Made by a program: the position numbers and the translations under genes. This document shows positions 14,832 through 22,364 of a DNA stretch of 25,585 bases, one piece after another (position 1 is the stretch's first letter; every line of letters begins with the position of its first letter). The DNA is taken from assembly GCA_900548815.1 (NCBI GenBank), contig URLR01000027.1, positions 1-25,585 on the forward strand, given 5' to 3'. The stretch is from an uncultured Collinsella sp. Lineage in GTDB: Bacteria; Actinomycetota; Coriobacteriia; Coriobacteriales; Coriobacteriaceae. The notes below the pieces were generated by a model. The model was not told the DNA's origin and made no database searches. It worked only from the letters and a program-made list of their open reading frames with translations.

Positions 14832-15618
14832 GCTCTCGCACGTCAAGAAGACCTTTAACAAGGGCACCGTCACCGAGAAGCGCGCGCTCACCGGCGTCGA
14901 CCTCACCCTGAATGACGGCGACTTTGTAACCGTGATCGGCGGCAACGGCGCCGGCAAGTCCACGCTGCTCAACATGATCGCCGGCGTGTACCCGCTCGAT
15001 TCGGGCGTTATTGAGCTCGACGGCACCGACATCTCGCGCCTGAGCGAGTCGCAGCGCGCCAAGTACCTGGGCCGCGTGTTCCAGGACCCCATGCGCGGCA
15101 CCGCAGCCGACATGCAGATTGCCGAGAACCTGGCCCTCGCCAAGCGTCGCGGCCAGCGTCGCGGCCTTTCGTGGGGCGTCACCAAGGCCGAGAAAGATGA
15201 GTACGTCGAGCTGCTCAAGCGCCTGGACCTTGGTCTGGACACGCGTCTCAACGCCAAGGTCGGCCTGCTCTCGGGTGGCCAGCGCCAGGCACTCACCCTG
15301 CTGATGGCCACGCTCACCAGGCCGCGCCTGCTGCTGCTCGACGAGCACACCGCGGCCCTCGACCCCAAGACGGCCTCTAAGGTGCTTAACCTGACCGAGG
15401 AGATCGTCGACGAGAACCACCTGACCACGCTCATGGTCACGCACAACATGAACGACGCCATCCGTCTGGGCAACCGTCTGATCATGATGCACGAAGGCCA
15501 CGTGATCTACGACGTGGCGGGCGATGAGAAGAAGTCGCTCACCGTAGCCGACCTGCTGCAGAAGTTCGAGGAGGTCTCGGGAGGCGAGCTCGCCAACGAC
15601 CGCATGCTGCTGAGCTAA
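14824..15618 (+). CDS. ABC transporter ATP-binding protein (TrpZ-type)
   Basis: 264-aa cytoplasmic ATPase. Walker A is GGNGAGKST (39-47), the Q-loop is in RVFQDP (Gln87), the signature is LSGGQ (149-153), Walker B is LLLLDEH (169-175) and the H-loop is His207 in VTHNMND. The D-loop region reads DEHTAALDP rather than the usual DEPTSALDP; from memory this His is typical of the TrpZ/YckA-like group. The start at 14824 is chosen because GGATGAGG lies just before it and the domain begins there; the frame extends 27 codons upstream inside the permease gene. It closes the importer operon, and its stop codon is part of the first terminator hairpin. Confidence 0.94.
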   Translation: MLKLSHVKKTFNKGTVTEKRALTGVDLTLNDGDFVTVIGGNGAGKSTLLNMIAGVYPLDSGVIELDGTDISRLSESQRAKYLGRVFQDPMRGTAADMQIAENLALAKRRGQRRGLSWGVTKAEKDEYVELLKRLDLGLDTRLNAKVGLLSGGQRQALTLLMATLTRPRLLLLDEHTAALDPKTASKVLNLTEEIVDENHLTTLMVTHNMNDAIRLGNRLIMMHEGHVIYDVAGDEKKSLTVADLLQKFEEVSGGELANDRMLLS

Positions 15619-15657
15619 AACCTGCCAAAAAGGGACAGGTTTATTTTGGTAGGTTTT
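15617..15657 (+). terminator. hairpin overlapping the ATPase stop codon, with an alternative fold
   Basis: AAAACCTGCCAAAA (15617-15630) pairs with TTTTGGTAGGTTTT (15644-15657), one pair being G-U. A shorter competing stem, AAACCTG with CAGGTTT, uses the same left arm. The left arm includes the last two bases of the TAA stop. The loop carries AGGGACAGG. Confidence 0.6.
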
Positions 15658-15672
15658 ATCTGCGCAAACGTC

Positions 15673-15712
15673 AAAACCGCCGCAAAGGGACAGACGCCCT
15701 TGCGGCGGTTTT
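15673..15712 (+). terminator. strong Rho-independent terminator of the ABC importer operon
   Basis: AAAACCGCCGCAA (15673-15685) pairs with TTGCGGCGGTTTT (15700-15712), with an inner GGG/CCC stem. The loop carries AAAGGGACAG. The stem ends in TTTT. The A- and T-rich ends make it potentially bidirectional. Confidence 0.9.
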
Positions 15713-15776
15713 CGCATATTATGTCGATAATCCGATATTCAACCAGGCATTCTGGCTAAGGACTAAGGAAACTGCC

Positions 15777-17801
15777 ATGAAAAGACTCCCCCGCCTTGCG
15801 TTAGCCGCCGCGTTGTTTGCCGGCGCGCTCGCAGGCATCCCAAGCCTCGCTTTCGCGGGAAACCTGCCCGCCGCTATTGACGGCTCCGTGGCCGTCATGC
15901 ACACCAACGATATCCACGGCAGCTACAAGTACAGCTACAACGCAAGCAAGGGCACCGGCACTGTGGGCTTTGACGGACTGGCGGTTCTCTATAGCGCCCA
16001 AAGCAGCGTCCCCGATCTTTTGCTCGATGCGGGCGACACCTTCCACGGACAGTCCTTCGCCACCATGAGCGAGGGCAAGAGCATCGCCGAGCTCATGGAC
16101 ACCTTCTACGCCGACGGCTACGACGCGACCACGCCAGGCAACCACGACTGGAGCTACGGTGCGGACAAACTCCGCACCATGACCGGCTACAGCACCACCG
16201 GCACGCCCTTCGCCATGCTCTGCGCGAACGCGAAGTCTACGAGCGGCGTATGGAGCTCGAGCATCACGAAGACGCTCGATCGCACCTGGGAGGATAGCGA
16301 GGATCACTCCCCATTCGACTACAAAATCAAGGTCGGCGTCGTGGGTGCCATGGATGAGTCGCTAGGTTCCTCGCTGCGCGCGGACCTGGTCGCGGGCACC
16401 AGCTTCTCGAGTGCCGCGAACGCCATCAATACCGAGGCAGAGCAGCTGCGCAAGGAGGGCTGCGATGTTGTTGTGTGTATCGCGCACACGCTCGACGCCA
16501 AGACCTTTGCCACGCGACTCCGTGGCGTCGATGCCCTTATCGCAGGCCACGAGCACATCAACCTTAACGAGAAGGTGACGGGAGCCGACGGCAAGACAAT
16601 CCACGTTGTCGAGGCGGGCAGTGCCTTTGCCGAGGTGGGACTGCTTTCCATTCCGTACAAATACGACACGAATGGCACCGAGACGACCGACGATGACACG
16701 GTCACGGTCCCTGCAGACGACAGCAACGAGAAGCTCTACACCGCCAAGAACGTCAACGACCTTTTGGCAGACCCCGACAAGGGCTCCGACTACCAAAGCC
16801 GCCTTGAAGCCGTCCGCAACAAGATCAAGCCGCTCGACGAGGACTTTGAAAACGAATCGAACAAGGTGCTCGGCACATCCACCACCAACTATTTCTACGG
16901 CGAGGACGCCGCAGGCACGCATGGTTGGGAAATGGTGCGCACCACCGATTTCCGTCCCAGCAAGGAGGGCGACACCACCAAGGCCCAGACCATCGGCCAC
17001 GTGATTTGCGGCTCTTATCTTGCCCTGACGAGCGCGGACCTCGCTATCGAAAACGCTGGCGGCATCCGCGGCGGCATCGCGGCGGGCAACGTGACCGCTG
17101 GCAACGTCATCGCCATCTCGCCCTACGGCAACACCGTGGAGACCTGGACCATGACCGGCGCGGACTTCCTCGCAGCGCTCGAGCACTCGCTACAAATCAG
17201 CGACGATTGCAACGACAGCTACGAGCTTCAGCAGGCTTATGTGGCGGCCGGTCACACCGAGCAGGAGGCGCAAGACAAGTACAAGTGGCGCGATGACTCT
17301 GGCAGCGTTCTCTCCTTTGGCGGCATCAACGTGACGATTGATTGGACGCAGCCCGAAGGCAAGCGCATTGTGAGTGCCACACTCACCAAAGACGGCAGCA
17401 CGCTCGACCCCGCCAAGACCTATACCGTCGCCACCAACAACTACATCATTACCAACACGACCGACTTTCCCACCTTTGCACACGCCACCAAGTACACCGA
17501 GTGGGGCACGTGCGAGGCGGCGCTGAGGGCGCTGATTGGGCAGAACGGCTGGGAGAGCAAGATGGCCGGGCTCGCCGGCACCATCAGCTTCGGCTCCGTA
17601 GCCGTGGACCCCACGCCCACACCGGCCCTGACGCCTAAGCCCTCGCCTAAGACGGACACGACGACCACGAAGGTCAGCACCAAGAAGACGAGCGGTAAGC
17701 TCGCCGCAACGGGAGACCGCACGCTGGCAGTAGTTGGCGCGTGCCTTATCGGCGGCATCATCGTCATCATCCTCGGCATTATCTGGAAGCGTCGACGCTA
17801 A
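15777..17801 (+). CDS. secreted 5'-nucleotidase/metallophosphatase, sortase-anchored (LAATG)
   Basis: 674-aa cell-surface phosphatase of the UshA/5'-nucleotidase type, expected to strip phosphate from extracellular nucleotides. A Sec signal peptide (KRLPR, hydrophobic core, cleavage near SLAFAG at 23-28) is followed by the metallophosphatase domain: MHTNDIHG (Asp45, His47), DAGDTFHG (Asp87), TTPGNHDW (Asn122, His123) and IAGHEH. A 5_nucleotid_C domain follows (NAGGIRGGI, ISPYGNTVETWTMTGADFL, later YTVATNNYI). A Thr/Pro/Lys-rich wall-spanning linker leads to LAATGD (642-647), a hydrophobic helix (about 650-670) and KRRR. LAXTG is the motif of class E sortases. AAGGA lies 7 nt before the ATG. 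It is preceded and followed by terminators, so it is probably monocistronic. Confidence 0.94.
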   Translation: MKRLPRLALAAALFAGALAGIPSLAFAGNLPAAIDGSVAVMHTNDIHGSYKYSYNASKGTGTVGFDGLAVLYSAQSSVPDLLLDAGDTFHGQSFATMSEGKSIAELMDTFYADGYDATTPGNHDWSYGADKLRTMTGYSTTGTPFAMLCANAKSTSGVWSSSITKTLDRTWEDSEDHSPFDYKIKVGVVGAMDESLGSSLRADLVAGTSFSSAANAINTEAEQLRKEGCDVVVCIAHTLDAKTFATRLRGVDALIAGHEHINLNEKVTGADGKTIHVVEAGSAFAEVGLLSIPYKYDTNGTETTDDDTVTVPADDSNEKLYTAKNVNDLLADPDKGSDYQSRLEAVRNKIKPLDEDFENESNKVLGTSTTNYFYGEDAAGTHGWEMVRTTDFRPSKEGDTTKAQTIGHVICGSYLALTSADLAIENAGGIRGGIAAGNVTAGNVIAISPYGNTVETWTMTGADFLAALEHSLQISDDCNDSYELQQAYVAAGHTEQEAQDKYKWRDDSGSVLSFGGINVTIDWTQPEGKRIVSATLTKDGSTLDPAKTYTVATNNYIITNTTDFPTFAHATKYTEWGTCEAALRALIGQNGWESKMAGLAGTISFGSVAVDPTPTPALTPKPSPKTDTTTTKVSTKKTSGKLAATGDRTLAVVGACLIGGIIVIILGIIWKRRR

Positions 17802-17853
17802 GCTACACCGCCGGGCCTTGCAGCCCCGCCGCGTAAACCTTATATCGAGCACA

Positions 17854-17888
17854 GAAGCCCGTCTGAATTTGATCGGACGGGCTTCTTG
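17854..17888 (+). terminator. terminator after the 5'-nucleotidase gene
   Basis: GAAGCCCGTC (17854-17863) pairs perfectly with GACGGGCTTC (17876-17885); the tail (TTGG) is short of T, so efficiency may be moderate. Confidence 0.65.
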
Positions 17889-17930
17889 GTGGGTATCATG
17901 GTTGGACGATCATTAGGAGGTTTTCCCTAC

Positions 17931-18698
17931 ATGGAATTGTTTGAGCCGATTCTTCATTTCTTTGAGCAACGGTGGGTCCACAACATCATCTGGGCCGTCA
18001 TCTTGGCGATAGGCACCGCCGTCGCCGCCGAGGTCGTATCCAAGACCCTGAACCATCTGCTTAACCGTGACGATAACCCGCTTCCGGCATCAAGTATCTT
18101 CATCAACATCGCGCGCGCCGTCATCTGGATGATTGGCGGCAGCTTTATCCTCGACAACTGCTTTGGCATTAACGCAAACGCGCTCGTCGCCGCTCTTGGC
18201 GTCGGCGGCATCGCCATCTCGCTCGGCTTTCAGGACACGCTGTCAAACCTTATCGGCGGCATGCAAGTGACCTTTATGGGCATCATCAAACCCGGCGACA
18301 ATATCGAGGTCGGCGGCGTATCCGGCGTGGTCCAAGACATCACTTGGCGTCATACAACGATTGAGGATGCCTGTGGACAGACCATCATTGTGCCCAACTC
18401 CAACATCTCCAAGAACACGCTCGTGCATTTGATGCCCTTTGGACGCGTGGCCGTGCCCGTTGCCGTAAAGGACACGTCTAAGTGGGCTTCCCTTGACGTG
18501 CTGGCAGACGAGCTCACGAGCGCAACCAAAACGGCCGTCTCGCCCATCTCGGGCTTTGACAAAGAGCCCTACGTGCTCTTTAGCGAAATCGGCGACTTTG
18601 GCATCAAAGGAAAGATCATCTTTATCGTCAGCGACGACAGCACCACTTTCACCGCTGCCGACGCCTGCATCCGCGCCATCGCCCCCATCATCGCCTAA
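17931..18698 (+). CDS. small-conductance mechanosensitive channel, MscS family
   Basis: 255-aa membrane channel that opens under membrane tension to release solutes on osmotic downshock. Three hydrophobic segments are seen: NIIWAVILAIGTAVAAEVV, ARAVIWMIGGSFIL, and the pore helix ALVAALGVGGIAISLGFQ followed by DTLSNLIGG, whose glycine/alanine pattern is the MscS signature. The beta domain follows with KPGDNIEVGGVSGVV and VPNSNISKNTLVH, then a short C-terminal alpha/beta part. It is a little shorter than E. coli MscS (286). AGGAGG is 10 nt before the ATG at 17931; the frame extends 15 codons upstream but without a better ribosome site. Monocistronic; its terminator begins within the stop codon. 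Confidence 0.93.
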   Translation: MELFEPILHFFEQRWVHNIIWAVILAIGTAVAAEVVSKTLNHLLNRDDNPLPASSIFINIARAVIWMIGGSFILDNCFGINANALVAALGVGGIAISLGFQDTLSNLIGGMQVTFMGIIKPGDNIEVGGVSGVVQDITWRHTTIEDACGQTIIVPNSNISKNTLVHLMPFGRVAVPVAVKDTSKWASLDVLADELTSATKTAVSPISGFDKEPYVLFSEIGDFGIKGKIIFIVSDDSTTFTAADACIRAIAPIIA

Positions 18699-18736
18699 AC
18701 CACCGCAAAGGGGTCAGGCATCTTTGTAGTGGTTTT
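18697..18736 (+). terminator. terminator after the MscS gene
   Basis: AAACCACCGCAAAG (18697-18710) pairs with CTTTGTAGTGGTTT (18722-18735): 12 Watson-Crick pairs, one G-U and one mismatch, then T. The loop region reads AAAGGGGTCAGG, close to the core seen in other terminators here. It overlaps the stop codon. Confidence 0.8.
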
Positions 18737-18757
18737 CATTCGTGGTACCATGGTTCA

Positions 18758-18776
18758 TATAGTTGTTTAAACGACT
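18758..18776 (+). promoter_or_regulatory. -10-like box with overlapping 16-bp palindrome
   Basis: TATAGT (18758-18763) could be a -10 element, but no good -35 is seen. The palindrome AGTTGTTTAAACGACT (18761-18776, one mismatched pair) overlaps it and lies 15-30 nt before the ATG at 18791. This placement suits a repressor operator for the two-gene unit that follows. Confidence 0.4.
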
Positions 18777-18790
18777 AAGGGAGCAACATT

Positions 18791-20707
18791 ATGGAAGAGG
18801 CCTATCGTCAAGCACGCAAGCGCGGCGAGCAAGGACGTCGACGCGCCATTAGCCAAAGCGAGCATCCATACCTTTCGGACCTCGATAGCTTGGTTGCTCA
18901 GCTCCCCTTAGGTCAGCGAGAGAGTGTCGGCCTGCGGGATATTCCGCTCGAAATGGTCGTCGGCACGGTCACCAAGGGCCGTCAGTCCGCCTTTTCGTGT
19001 AACTTTATGCCCCTGCTTCCGTTTAGCACCGAGTTCGCCCGCAAGTGGTCCAACCTCTACGACATCCAGGTGACCGAGGGCTATCGCGACCCCGTCATCG
19101 TCACCGAGTTCATGCATCGGTTCTATGTCCAAGAAGGCAACAAACGCGTCAGTGTCCTCAAATTCCTAGACGCCCCGACGGTTTCGGCCAAGGTCACCCG
19201 TCTCTACCCCGGCACATGGGATTCCGTCGAAAGCCGCCTGTACGGCGAGTTCTGCGCGTTTTGGCGCGTCTGCCCCCTATACGAGATCGAGTTCTCGCGT
19301 GAGGGAAGCTACGAAACGCTCGCGAAGATGCTCGGTCAGAACCTTATCGAAAAATGGCCGCAGAAAAAGGTCGACTACCTGCGCCACACTTTCCTGCTCT
19401 TTAAGCGTGCCTACCTTCGCGCAGGCGGCGATCACCTGGACATTACGCCCGCCGACGCCATGCTCGTCTACCTCAATGTGTACAACCAGGACCGCCTGCT
19501 GGATACGCCAACGGATATCGTCGTAAACCGCCTGTGCAAGATCTGGCGCGAGCTGGTCATTGCCGGCAAAAATGACGAGGACAAGGTCGATCTTGTCGAA
19601 GCACCGAGCGTCGACGAGGAGGAGACGCCCGCCAAGTCCACCTCTGGCGTGCTCAACTTCTTTATGGGCAAGACCGTCTACTCGACGGCCAACCCCCTGC
19701 GCATCGCCTTTATCCATGAGTTCCCCTGTGCGACGTCGAGCTGGGACAGCCTGCACGACCAAGGGCGTCAGTATCTCGATGAGCACTTTGGCGGTATCGT
19801 GCGCACCGAGGCGTTCGAGGACTGTCACGATCCGGATGTGTTCTACGCCGCCGTGGAAACGGCTGTCAAACATGGAGCAAACGTCATCTTCTCGACCTCG
19901 CACCGCCTGATGGAATACACGCTCAGGGCTGCCGTTGAGTATCCCCGGGTTCGGTTCCTCAACTGCTCTATCGGCCTTCCCCATCAAAGCGTCCGTTCGT
20001 ACTTTGGCAAGATGTACGAGGCCAAGTTTCTGCTGGGCGCCCTTGCGGCCAGCATGGCGGACAACCACCGCATCGGTTACCACGCGTCGGTCTTCGCCTC
20101 GGGCGCACTCAGCGAGATCAACGCCTTTGCGATTGGCGCCTCGCTGCTCGACCCGCGCGCGCAGGTCATCCTCACCTGGGGCGATGTTCCCGCCGGTGGT
20201 CTTGCCGAAGCCATGTGCCGCGAAGGCGTAAGCGTCATGACCGGCGCTGACATGTCAAAGTCGCTCGAAGACCCAACGGCCTACGGGCTTCACCGCTTGG
20301 TCGACGGCAAAGTCACCGGCATCGCCATGCCCGTATGGAACTGGGGCCGTTACTACGAGCTCATCGTTCGCAGCCTTCTTCACGGCACGTGGGACGAGAC
20401 CAGCGACGACAACCAAGTGCGCGCTGTCAACTACTGGTATGGCATGAGCTCCGGCGTTATCGACATCCGTTACGCTCCGGGCCTACCCTACCAAACGCGC
20501 AAACTCGTGCAGTTGCTCCGCAACGGCATTGTTGTGGGATCCATCAACCCCTTTGGCGGCGAGCTCCACAGCCAGAACGGCGTGGTACAGATCGAAGGCT
20601 TCCCTCCGCTGCCGAGCACGCAGATTGTCGAGATGAATTGGCTGGCGGACAACGTGGTAGGCACCATTCCGCAGCTCGACGATGAGCCGAAAGTCCCTGC
20701 CCTATGA
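18791..20707 (+). CDS. cytoplasmic ParB-like / BMP (PnrA-like) solute-binding fusion protein
   Basis: 638 aa without signal peptide or lipobox. Residues about 45-135 (VGLRDIPLEMVVGTVTKGRQ, then EGYRDPVIVTEFMHRFYVQE, then GNKRVSVLKFL) resemble the ParB/Srx-type fold, GNKRVSVLK recalling its EGNRR-type motif. A helical region (about 170-260) and an acidic linker (265-285) follow. Residues about 300-600 (NPLRIAFIHEFPCATSSW, later FGKMYEAKFLLGALAASM and NPFGGEL) form a Bmp/PnrA-like nucleoside-binding domain. Such proteins are annotated in Clostridia and Coriobacteria as BMP family ABC substrate-binding proteins, but without export signal or transporter neighbours an intracellular sensor role is more likely. 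GGGAG precedes the ATG. The stop overlaps the next start (ATGA). Confidence 0.85.
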   Translation: MEEAYRQARKRGEQGRRRAISQSEHPYLSDLDSLVAQLPLGQRESVGLRDIPLEMVVGTVTKGRQSAFSCNFMPLLPFSTEFARKWSNLYDIQVTEGYRDPVIVTEFMHRFYVQEGNKRVSVLKFLDAPTVSAKVTRLYPGTWDSVESRLYGEFCAFWRVCPLYEIEFSREGSYETLAKMLGQNLIEKWPQKKVDYLRHTFLLFKRAYLRAGGDHLDITPADAMLVYLNVYNQDRLLDTPTDIVVNRLCKIWRELVIAGKNDEDKVDLVEAPSVDEEETPAKSTSGVLNFFMGKTVYSTANPLRIAFIHEFPCATSSWDSLHDQGRQYLDEHFGGIVRTEAFEDCHDPDVFYAAVETAVKHGANVIFSTSHRLMEYTLRAAVEYPRVRFLNCSIGLPHQSVRSYFGKMYEAKFLLGALAASMADNHRIGYHASVFASGALSEINAFAIGASLLDPRAQVILTWGDVPAGGLAEAMCREGVSVMTGADMSKSLEDPTAYGLHRLVDGKVTGIAMPVWNWGRYYELIVRSLLHGTWDETSDDNQVRAVNYWYGMSSGVIDIRYAPGLPYQTRKLVQLLRNGIVVGSINPFGGELHSQNGVVQIEGFPPLPSTQIVEMNWLADNVVGTIPQLDDEPKVPAL

Positions 20708-21414
20708 AAATCCTTGCCATAGCCGATACCGAAGAACGATGCCTTTGGGAGTGCTTTCGCAAGGAACGCTTTGAGGGAGTCGACCTGATTTTGTCCGCCG
20801 GCGATCTGGACCCGGACTATCTTGAGTTTTTGGTTACGGTCATCAACAAACCGCTCATCTACGTGCGCGGCAATCACGATGACCGCTACGCACGTCATGC
20901 ACCGGGTGGATGTATCTGCGTAGAGGACAGCGTGTACACGTACCGAGGGATTCGCATTGCGGGCCTTGGCGGGTCCATGCGTTATCGCGACGGCGCCAAC
21001 ATGTACACCGAACGCGAGATGTCCAAGCGCATGCGTAAGCTGTCGCGTAAGGTTAGGATGGTCGGCGGGTGCGACATTCTGCTTACCCATGCACCCGCCG
21101 CCGGTATGGGTGATCTGGACGATCTGCCGCATCGAGGATTCGAGTGTTTTAACACAGCACTCGAATCCTGGAATCCCGACTACATGGTGCACGGGCATGT
21201 GCACCAAAGCTACGGTTGCGATTTTCAGCGCGAGCGTCAGCATGTGTGTGGAACGACGATCATCAACGCCTGCGGCTATACGCAGTTTGAGCTCGACCAG
21301 ACGCACTACCCCATCCGCGGCTGGCAAGCAGCTTGGCTCAACTCACAAACCATGCGCCGCGAGCTCAAACGCCACGAAGCCATCGAGTCTTCAACAGCCA
21401 GAACACCCTGGTAA
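20704..21414 (+). CDS. metallophosphoesterase, calcineurin-like fold, translationally coupled
   Basis: 236-aa cytoplasmic phosphoesterase of the YfcE/MJ0936-like kind. Metal-site motifs are GDLD (Asp34 at 33-36), RGNHDD (Asn57, His58), LLTHAP (His129) and HGHVH (His165, His167). The first motif, normally D-x-H, reads ADTEE (Asp8, Glu10 in place of His), so one metal ligand differs; from memory relatives next to BMP-fusion genes share this change. No substrate can be assigned. The ATG overlaps the upstream TGA by one base as ATGA and no strong ribosome site is seen, so translation is probably coupled to the ParB/BMP fusion, which implies a shared function. A strong terminator begins 2 nt after its stop. 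Confidence 0.9.
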   Translation: MKILAIADTEERCLWECFRKERFEGVDLILSAGDLDPDYLEFLVTVINKPLIYVRGNHDDRYARHAPGGCICVEDSVYTYRGIRIAGLGGSMRYRDGANMYTEREMSKRMRKLSRKVRMVGGCDILLTHAPAAGMGDLDDLPHRGFECFNTALESWNPDYMVHGHVHQSYGCDFQRERQHVCGTTIINACGYTQFELDQTHYPIRGWQAAWLNSQTMRRELKRHEAIESSTARTPW

Positions 21415-21415
21415 C

Positions 21416-21453
21416 CACCATAAAGGGGACACTGTCCCCTTTATGGTGCTTTT
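21416..21453 (+). terminator. strong terminator after the metallophosphoesterase gene
   Basis: CACCATAAAGGGGACA (21416-21431) pairs with TGTCCCCTTTATGGTG (21433-21448) around a tiny loop, followed by CTTTTG. The arm carries AAAGGGGACA. Confidence 0.9.
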
Positions 21454-21464
21454 GACGCGATAGC

Positions 21465-21505
21465 AAGAAACCCGGTCCTGCACAAGGCAGAACCGGGTTT
21501 CTTTA
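21465..21505 (-). terminator. bidirectional terminator closing the rplK-rplA unit
   Basis: AAGAAACCCGGT (21465-21476) pairs perfectly with ACCGGGTTTCTT (21492-21503). On the minus strand it follows the rplA stop by 37 nt with a TTTCTTGC tail; on the plus strand it ends in TTTCTTTAG and can back up the previous terminator. Confidence 0.85.
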
Positions 21506-21539
21506 GCAATGCTTGCTGTACTCAGGCAGTAACTAGCAG

Positions 21540-22247
21540 TTACTCAGCCAGGAAGTCACGCTGGACAGCGGGATCGACCTTGACGCCAGGGCCCATGGTG
21601 GAAGACACGGAGATGGACTTGACGTACTTGCCCTTAGCAGAAGAGGGCTTGACGCGCAGAATCTCGGTGTACAGGGCAGCGTAGTTCTCGACGAGCTGCT
21701 GCTCAGAGAAGGACTTCTTGCCCAGGGGCACGTGGCAGATGCCGTAGCGGTCGGCGCGGTACTCAACGCGGCCAGCCTTGAGCTCGGAGACCATCTTGGC
21801 GACATCCATGGTCACGGTGCCGAGCTTGGGGTTCGGCATGAGGCCACGGGGACCAAGGATCTTACCGATGCGGCCAACCTTGGCCATCATGTTCGGCGTA
21901 GCGATAGCGGCGTCGAAGTTGATCTCGCCCTTCTGAATCTGGGCGACGAGCTCGTCGGAACCGATGATGTCGGCGCCGGCAGCCTCAGCCTCACGGGCCT
22001 TCTCGCCCTCGGCGAAGACGGCAACACGAACGGTCTTGCCGGTGCCGTGGGGCAGGGAGATGGAACCACGGATGTTCTGGTCAGCCTTACGAGTATCGAT
22101 GCCCAGACGGAAGTGAGCCTCGACGGTCTCGTCGAACTTGGCGGTGTCTAGCTCCTTGATGAGCTTGGCAGCCTGAAGGGGGGTGTAGAGCGTGGCGCGG
22201 TCGATCTTCTCGGCAGCGGCGTTATAGCTCTTACCATGCTTAGCCAT
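21540..22247 (-). CDS. rplA: 50S ribosomal protein L1
   Basis: 235 aa, the usual length. It binds helix 77 of 23S rRNA in the L1 stalk and helps release deacylated tRNA from the E site. The motifs HGTGKTVRVAVF, GRIGKILGPRGLMPNPK and VRV/ISVSSTMGPGVKVD mark L1. Two ATGs lie 6 nt apart; GGAGG is 8 nt before the second (22247, MAKHGK) and only 2 nt before the first, so the second is chosen. It is downstream of rplK, with a likely L1 mRNA binding site in the gap, and ends in a bidirectional terminator. Confidence 0.98.
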   Translation of the reverse strand: MAKHGKSYNAAAEKIDRATLYTPLQAAKLIKELDTAKFDETVEAHFRLGIDTRKADQNIRGSISLPHGTGKTVRVAVFAEGEKAREAEAAGADIIGSDELVAQIQKGEINFDAAIATPNMMAKVGRIGKILGPRGLMPNPKLGTVTMDVAKMVSELKAGRVEYRADRYGICHVPLGKKSFSEQQLVENYAALYTEILRVKPSSAKGKYVKSISVSSTMGPGVKVDPAVQRDFLAE

Positions 22248-22261
22248 GTGCATTACCTCCT

Positions 22262-22289
22262 GTGGTTAAACGGGCGTGAGCCCTCCCAC
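22262..22289 (-). promoter_or_regulatory. probable L1-binding autoregulatory site in the rplA leader
   Basis: On the minus strand GTGGGAGGGC, a TCAC loop, GCCCGTTTAACCAC forms two helices (GTGG/CCAC and GGGC/GCCC) separated by an uneven internal loop (GA against GTTTAA), just 3 nt before the rplA AGGAGG. It mimics the L1 site on 23S rRNA and is like leaders known before rplA in other bacteria, where excess L1 blocks its own translation. Confidence 0.7.
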
Positions 22290-22364
22290 ATCGTATCGTG
22301 TGCCCTATTGCACACATTTAACGGGCGCCCCGGTCGGAGCACCCGCCGTTACCATAAGAAATCG

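Noticed and set aside
13887..15485. 532-aa minus-strand open frame
   Set aside because: It is antisense to the ABC permease and ATPase, which have full motif sets.
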